In this document: piece after piece, positions 4,930 to 5,535 of the stretch
How the letters are laid out: each line of letters begins with the position of its first letter
How positions within the stretch are numbered: the stretch's first letter is position 1
Source: Nocardioidaceae bacterium
GTDB taxonomy: Bacteria; Actinomycetota; Actinomycetes; Propionibacteriales; Nocardioidaceae
Direction: 5' to 3'
Assembly: GCA_025966335.1 (NCBI GenBank)
Contig: JAICRS010000203.1
Coordinates: 1-5,535, forward strand
DNA length: 5,535 bases
Translations under genes and position numbers: made by a program
The notes under the pieces: model-generated
What the model was told of the DNA's origin: nothing
Databases searched by the model: none
The model's input: the letters and a program-made list of their open reading frames with translations, nothing else

Positions 4930-5535
4930 TCAGGCGTCGCCGCCCTCCTGCTTCACACCGCGCACCGCGGTCGGGTCGTCGATCTGGTACTTGTCGAAGG
5001 CCTCCTGCACGGTCTCGCGCTTGACCTCGCCCCGCTCGGCGAGCGCCTGGAGCGCCTGGACCACGACGGACTGCGCGTCGACGTGGAAGAACCGGCGTGC
5101 GGCCGGTCGGGTGTCGGCGAACCCGAACCCGTCGGTGCCCAGGGCGTGGAAGTCCCCGGGGACCCACTTCGCGATCTGGTTCGGGACCGCGCGCATGTAG
5201 TCGCTGACCGCGACGAACGGGCCGTCGGCCTCCTTGAGCTTGTTCGTCACGTAGGGCACCCGGGCGTCCTCGGACGGGTGGAGCAGGTTCCACTCCTCGG
5301 CGTCCACCGCGTCCCGGGCGAGCTCGTTCCACGACGTCACCGACCAGGTGTCGGCGGCGACGCCCCAGTCCTCGGCGAGCAGGCGCTGCGCCTCGGTGAT
5401 CCACGGGAAGCCGACACCGGACGCGAGCAGCTGCACGCGCGGGGGATTCTCGGCGTTCACGGCCGGCGGTACGGCGAAGTGGTAGATGCCCTTGAGCAGG
5501 CCCTCCACGTCGAGGTTGTCCGGCTCCTTCGGCTG
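4930..5535 (-). CDS. aceE: Pyruvate dehydrogenase E1 component (AceE), C-terminal part
   Basis: This is the last 201 codons of the homodimeric-type, thiamine-diphosphate-dependent E1 subunit, which decarboxylates pyruvate and passes the acetyl group to the lipoyl domains of E2. The N-terminal majority (about 700 residues by family length) lies beyond the right edge; the frame is open through 5535. The visible part is the C-terminal domain: NLDVEGLLKGIYHF near the edge, DWGVAADTWSVTSWNELARDA, WNLLHPSEDARVPYVT, then VPGDFHALGTDGFGFADTRPAARRFFHVDA and VVVQALQALAERGEV. These blocks align along their whole length with what I recall of E. coli and mycobacterial AceE, so the end is intact. The GTG at 5508 is an internal Val codon, not a start. 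The gene is convergent with the hydrolase. AceE near fasR and fabD is also the order in mycobacteria. Confidence 0.96.
   Translation of the reverse strand, partial: QPKEPDNLDVEGLLKGIYHFAVPPAVNAENPPRVQLLASGVGFPWITEAQRLLAEDWGVAADTWSVTSWNELARDAVDAEEWNLLHPSEDARVPYVTNKLKEADGPFVAVSDYMRAVPNQIAKWVPGDFHALGTDGFGFADTRPAARRFFHVDAQSVVVQALQALAERGEVKRETVQEAFDKYQIDDPTAVRGVKQEGGDA

Overview
The window is GC-rich chromosomal DNA from an actinobacterium. It carries a Streptomyces-type fatty-acid-synthesis gene order (PucR-family regulator, then fabD, then fabH), GC-rich hairpins without T-tracts between convergent genes, a GTG start and a TANNNT -10 box. I would guess Pseudonocardiales (Pseudonocardia-like), but that placement is inference. 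No mobile element, tRNA, rRNA or CRISPR array was seen.

Layout from left to right. Positions 1-57 are the 3' side of the fabH gene and hold nothing I can call; in related genomes acpP would follow just outside the window. Positions 58-2243 hold fabH and fabD on the minus strand, joined by an ATGA start/stop overlap. Positions 2308-2327, at the end of the regulator gene and upstream of fabD, carry two overlapping perfect palindromes. Positions 2323-3528 (minus) encode a FasR-like PucR-family regulator. Positions 3529-3677 are a short divergent control region, AT-rich for this genome. Positions 3678-4622 (plus) encode an alpha/beta hydrolase with an intact Ser-Asp-His triad. Positions 4623-4929 are a non-coding stretch between convergent genes that is packed with inverted repeats. 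Positions 4930-5535 (minus) are the C-terminal 201 codons of aceE, the pyruvate dehydrogenase E1 subunit, which runs off the right edge.

Together the genes link acetyl-CoA production (AceE) to the start of type II fatty acid synthesis. FabD loads malonyl groups onto ACP, FabH performs the first condensation with an acyl-CoA primer, and the FasR-like protein probably controls the fab operon. The role of the hydrolase is unknown.

The most unusual item is FabD. It is about 395 residues rather than the usual 300-320, and its extra C-terminus looks like a biotin-carboxyl-carrier (or lipoyl) domain in which the modifiable lysine is an arginine. The second is a pair of related hairpins between the hydrolase and aceE that differ by a compensatory base-pair change.
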